In this document: piece by piece, positions 4,828 to 6,611 of the stretch
Layout: each line of letters starts with the position of its first letter
Position numbering within the stretch: position 1 is the first letter of the stretch
Origin: JAQGMO01 sp050954505
GTDB taxonomy: Bacteria; Pseudomonadota; Gammaproteobacteria; Burkholderiales; Burkholderiaceae_D
DNA length: 6,611 nucleotides
Direction: 5' to 3'
Assembly (NCBI GenBank): GCA_050954505.1
Contig: JBPBPY010000096.1
Coordinates: 1-6,611, forward strand
The notes under the pieces: model-generated
The model's input: the letters and a program-made list of their open reading frames with translations, nothing else
The model's database searches: none
Told to the model about the DNA's origin: nothing
Position numbers and translations under genes: made by a program

Positions 4828-6611
4828 ATGCCGGTATTGCGGAATCAGCCCCAGGGCATTGTAAAAATTGACCCGCTCAATTCCCTGACGAAGGGATTGA
4901 TTTCGGCCATCACACCATCAAATCTTTATCAAGCAATCATTGGTTCGTCAGTAGTAATTAAACCTGGACGCGATCACTTAGGAAATCCGGCGCTGGAATA
5001 TGCGCAGGTTGGATCATCAACATCCGCGTCCAATGTTTACATTCCTCTTCCTGCAACGACGGGTAATGAATGGACTTTTCTAGGCATTGGCTACAGTCCT
5101 AAATCCCCAAGCTATGAAGCGCTCTTAGACTTCAACGACGGCGATATCAGCCCCACTTATCGCGCCTCGCTGCAAACAGGCACATACGGCGGCGGCAATG
5201 TGGGCACGGACAGTAGGCCGTATAAGCCGGATTTCAATAGCGCTGCGGTCTGGCCTACCAACCGCAGAAACATCGTTATCCTGACTTATTCCGCGACAAC
5301 TAACGCGCTGAAAATGTACATGAACCGGCAGCAAATTGCTTCTGACGGAATGAACACTTCAGCCGCTATGACGATTAAGCAAATCCAACTCTTCAGTAAG
5401 GGTGGGAGTGGATCGTCTAACAGCGACCCTGCATCATCGGCATCTATCTCGCTGGCGGCGGTTTGGAACAGGGCCATCTCAGCCGATGAAGCAAACAGGT
5501 TGCATGACAACCCATGGCAAATTTTCTTGCCGCCACCAAAGACGACATATAGGGCGGCATCAACAGGACCGGTAGATAACCCTGTCAATCCGGGACCTGG
5601 ATCACTTGCACTCGCAGGTTATGCGCCGGTAATTTCCCGTGGCGCGACTCAAACGGTAGCGCCTGGCAGCGGAGTTCTGTCCATCGCTGGATACCAGCCC
5701 GCCATTTCAGTCTCGATGAACACCGCGGTGGCGCCTGGCATTGGCCTATTGGCCCTGGCCGGCTATGCACCGACGATTACCCGCAGCGCGGCCGCTTATA
5801 TTCAGCCTGACTCGGGCGTGTTTGCGCTTACAGGCTATCCTCCCGACGTTGGCCAAAGCGATTACAGCAACAGTGGAGATTATGAGGTTGCCGCCCCTGC
5901 CTTCATCACTCCCCGGCAGACCACATCAATCAGCAGTCAGTTCTCAGTCAACACCGGCGTCAAGATCAACCGCCTGTCGCGTGCCGGGGCAGTGCGCGGC
6001 GGCGACCAGCTGCTGTCAACCAGCGGGCGCATCGGTGCATCGCAGCTTGGCGTCTACGCTGATGTCCTTGCGGTGGGCCGCGCCGGGTTCCAGCATGCGC
6101 AGCCGACCGCAAAAGCATCGCGCGTCACCTTGGCGCCAAGGGTGCCCGGCAAAAACACGCACCTTGCACTGAATCCGGCATCGAGCCTCGACGCGGTGAC
6201 GATCAACTTGGCCGAGATGCGCGACGGCCAACAGGTCACGATCACCACGACGCAAGACATCGCCTTGATCAATTTCATTCCGGCCATTTCGGACCGCGAG
6301 TACCAGATTCGGGCCGGCGATTACATCACGCTGCGGTACGACGCGAAATTCAACACTTACCGCACACTCAATTCCACCCTGATCGCGTCAAGTTCCGAGC
6401 TGCCGTACCAGCACAGCGGGTTCAAGATCGGCGTCAACTTGTCAGCCGCCGAATACAGCCCCCCGTCTTACCCCACCGTGGCCGAGGCGGATTACTTTGT
6501 CGGCAAAAAGATGGGTTTCTTCCGTATTCCAATGGCGTGGGAACGGTTACAGCCAACGTTGTACGCGCCGCTGGACATGACCTACCTGCAACACATCATC
6601 GACTTCGTAAC
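4828..6611 (+). CDS. Modular tail-fibre/spike-like protein: lectin-like domain, 24-residue repeats, start of GH5 domain (3' end outside window)
   Basis: The frame is open for 594 codons from the ATG at 4828 to the window end. Residues about 20-237 look like a concanavalin A/LamG-like lectin domain: alternating strands (EWTFLGIGYSP at 82-92, RRNIVILTYSATTNALKMYM at 146-165) and the closing motif VWNRAISADEANRLHDNPWQ (212-231) typical of phage LamG-like proteins. Residues 255-341 hold four 24-residue repeats with AGY or TGY cores. Residues about 343-525 are beta-rich and unrecognised, ending in RAGDYITLRYDAKFNTYRT. From about residue 530 the pattern GVNLSAAEY, YPT, DYF, FFRIPMAWERLQP and LDMTYLQHIIDFV matches the N-terminal barrel of GH5 endoglucanases, with Arg566 as the conserved RIP arginine. 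The catalytic glutamates would lie beyond the window. Polysaccharide binding and cleavage at the host surface is inferred. No Shine-Dalgarno is visible, and the start is 3 bases after the previous stop, so reinitiation is likely. Confidence 0.85.
   Translation, partial: MPVLRNQPQGIVKIDPLNSLTKGLISAITPSNLYQAIIGSSVVIKPGRDHLGNPALEYAQVGSSTSASNVYIPLPATTGNEWTFLGIGYSPKSPSYEALLDFNDGDISPTYRASLQTGTYGGGNVGTDSRPYKPDFNSAAVWPTNRRNIVILTYSATTNALKMYMNRQQIASDGMNTSAAMTIKQIQLFSKGGSGSSNSDPASSASISLAAVWNRAISADEANRLHDNPWQIFLPPPKTTYRAASTGPVDNPVNPGPGSLALAGYAPVISRGATQTVAPGSGVLSIAGYQPAISVSMNTAVAPGIGLLALAGYAPTITRSAAAYIQPDSGVFALTGYPPDVGQSDYSNSGDYEVAAPAFITPRQTTSISSQFSVNTGVKINRLSRAGAVRGGDQLLSTSGRIGASQLGVYADVLAVGRAGFQHAQPTAKASRVTLAPRVPGKNTHLALNPASSLDAVTINLAEMRDGQQVTITTTQDIALINFIPAISDREYQIRAGDYITLRYDAKFNTYRTLNSTLIASSSELPYQHSGFKIGVNLSAAEYSPPSYPTVAEADYFVGKKMGFFRIPMAWERLQPTLYAPLDMTYLQHIIDFV
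5590..5850 (+). repeat. Four tandem 24-residue (72-base) coding repeats
   Basis: Within the large tail protein the units begin at residues 255, 279, 303 and 327 (bases 5590, 5662, 5734 and 5806). The consensus is roughly PGxGxLxLAGYxPxIxxxxxxxVA, with the GY pair at 264, 288, 312 and 336, exactly 24 residues apart. The fourth unit is incomplete or diverged after TGYPPDV. The repeats have diverged at DNA level, so they are old or under selection for protein sequence rather than recent duplications. They lie between the lectin-like and beta-rich domains and probably form a beta-structured stalk or linker. Confidence 0.85.

Noticed and set aside
5741..6172. Second forward frame of 143 codons inside the large tail gene
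   Set aside because: It lies wholly inside the 594-codon frame with recognisable domains, and its translation is rich in Arg, Ser and Pro as expected of a high-GC shadow frame.
4828..6611. Diversity-generating retroelement target in the lectin-like tail gene
   Set aside because: No template repeat, reverse transcriptase or adenine-biased variable repeat is visible in the window, and the lectin-like domain is N-terminal rather than at the C-terminus.

Overview
The window is the structural (head and tail) part of a tailed double-stranded DNA phage or prophage, with every gene on the + strand. The head module is of the P22 type. It holds the C-terminal part of a P22-like portal protein, a very acidic scaffolding protein with a basic C-terminal tail, and a coat protein of the P22 gp5 family with its inserted I-domain region. 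This suggests a podovirus-like phage. The host cannot be named from the sequence. The moderately high GC and codon use fit a Gram-negative proteobacterium, possibly a betaproteobacterium, but that is only a low-confidence inference.

Layout: portal (1-716, cut by the window start); an 88-base gap with a long imperfect hairpin that covers the weak Shine-Dalgarno of the next gene; scaffold (805-1704); coat (1733-2998); an intrinsic terminator (3010-3033); an unrecognised acidic protein (3070-3531); a second intrinsic terminator (3552-3575); then three tightly packed small genes (3603-4061, 4064-4465, 4465-4824). The last gene is a very large open frame that starts at 4828 and runs off the window end. 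It has no stop in the window, so it is easily missed by tools that require a complete ORF.

That last gene is the most interesting item. Its 594 visible codons encode a modular tail-fibre or tail-spike-like protein: an N-terminal lectin-like (LamG/concanavalin A-like) domain, four tandem 24-residue repeats, a beta-rich domain, and the beginning of what looks like a glycoside hydrolase family 5 (cellulase-like) domain, cut off before the catalytic glutamates. Base composition rises from roughly 37-52% GC in sampled N-terminal lines to 63-68% in sampled C-terminal lines, so the gene looks like a mosaic.

How the genes work together: scaffold and coat co-assemble a procapsid on the portal ring. 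The small genes after coat are probably accessory structural proteins (decoration, head completion or fibre attachment), but their roles are not shown by sequence. The large protein probably binds and may degrade a host surface or biofilm polysaccharide. The two terminators, with no convincing promoter after them, suggest that coat-proximal transcripts are more abundant than those for the tail genes.
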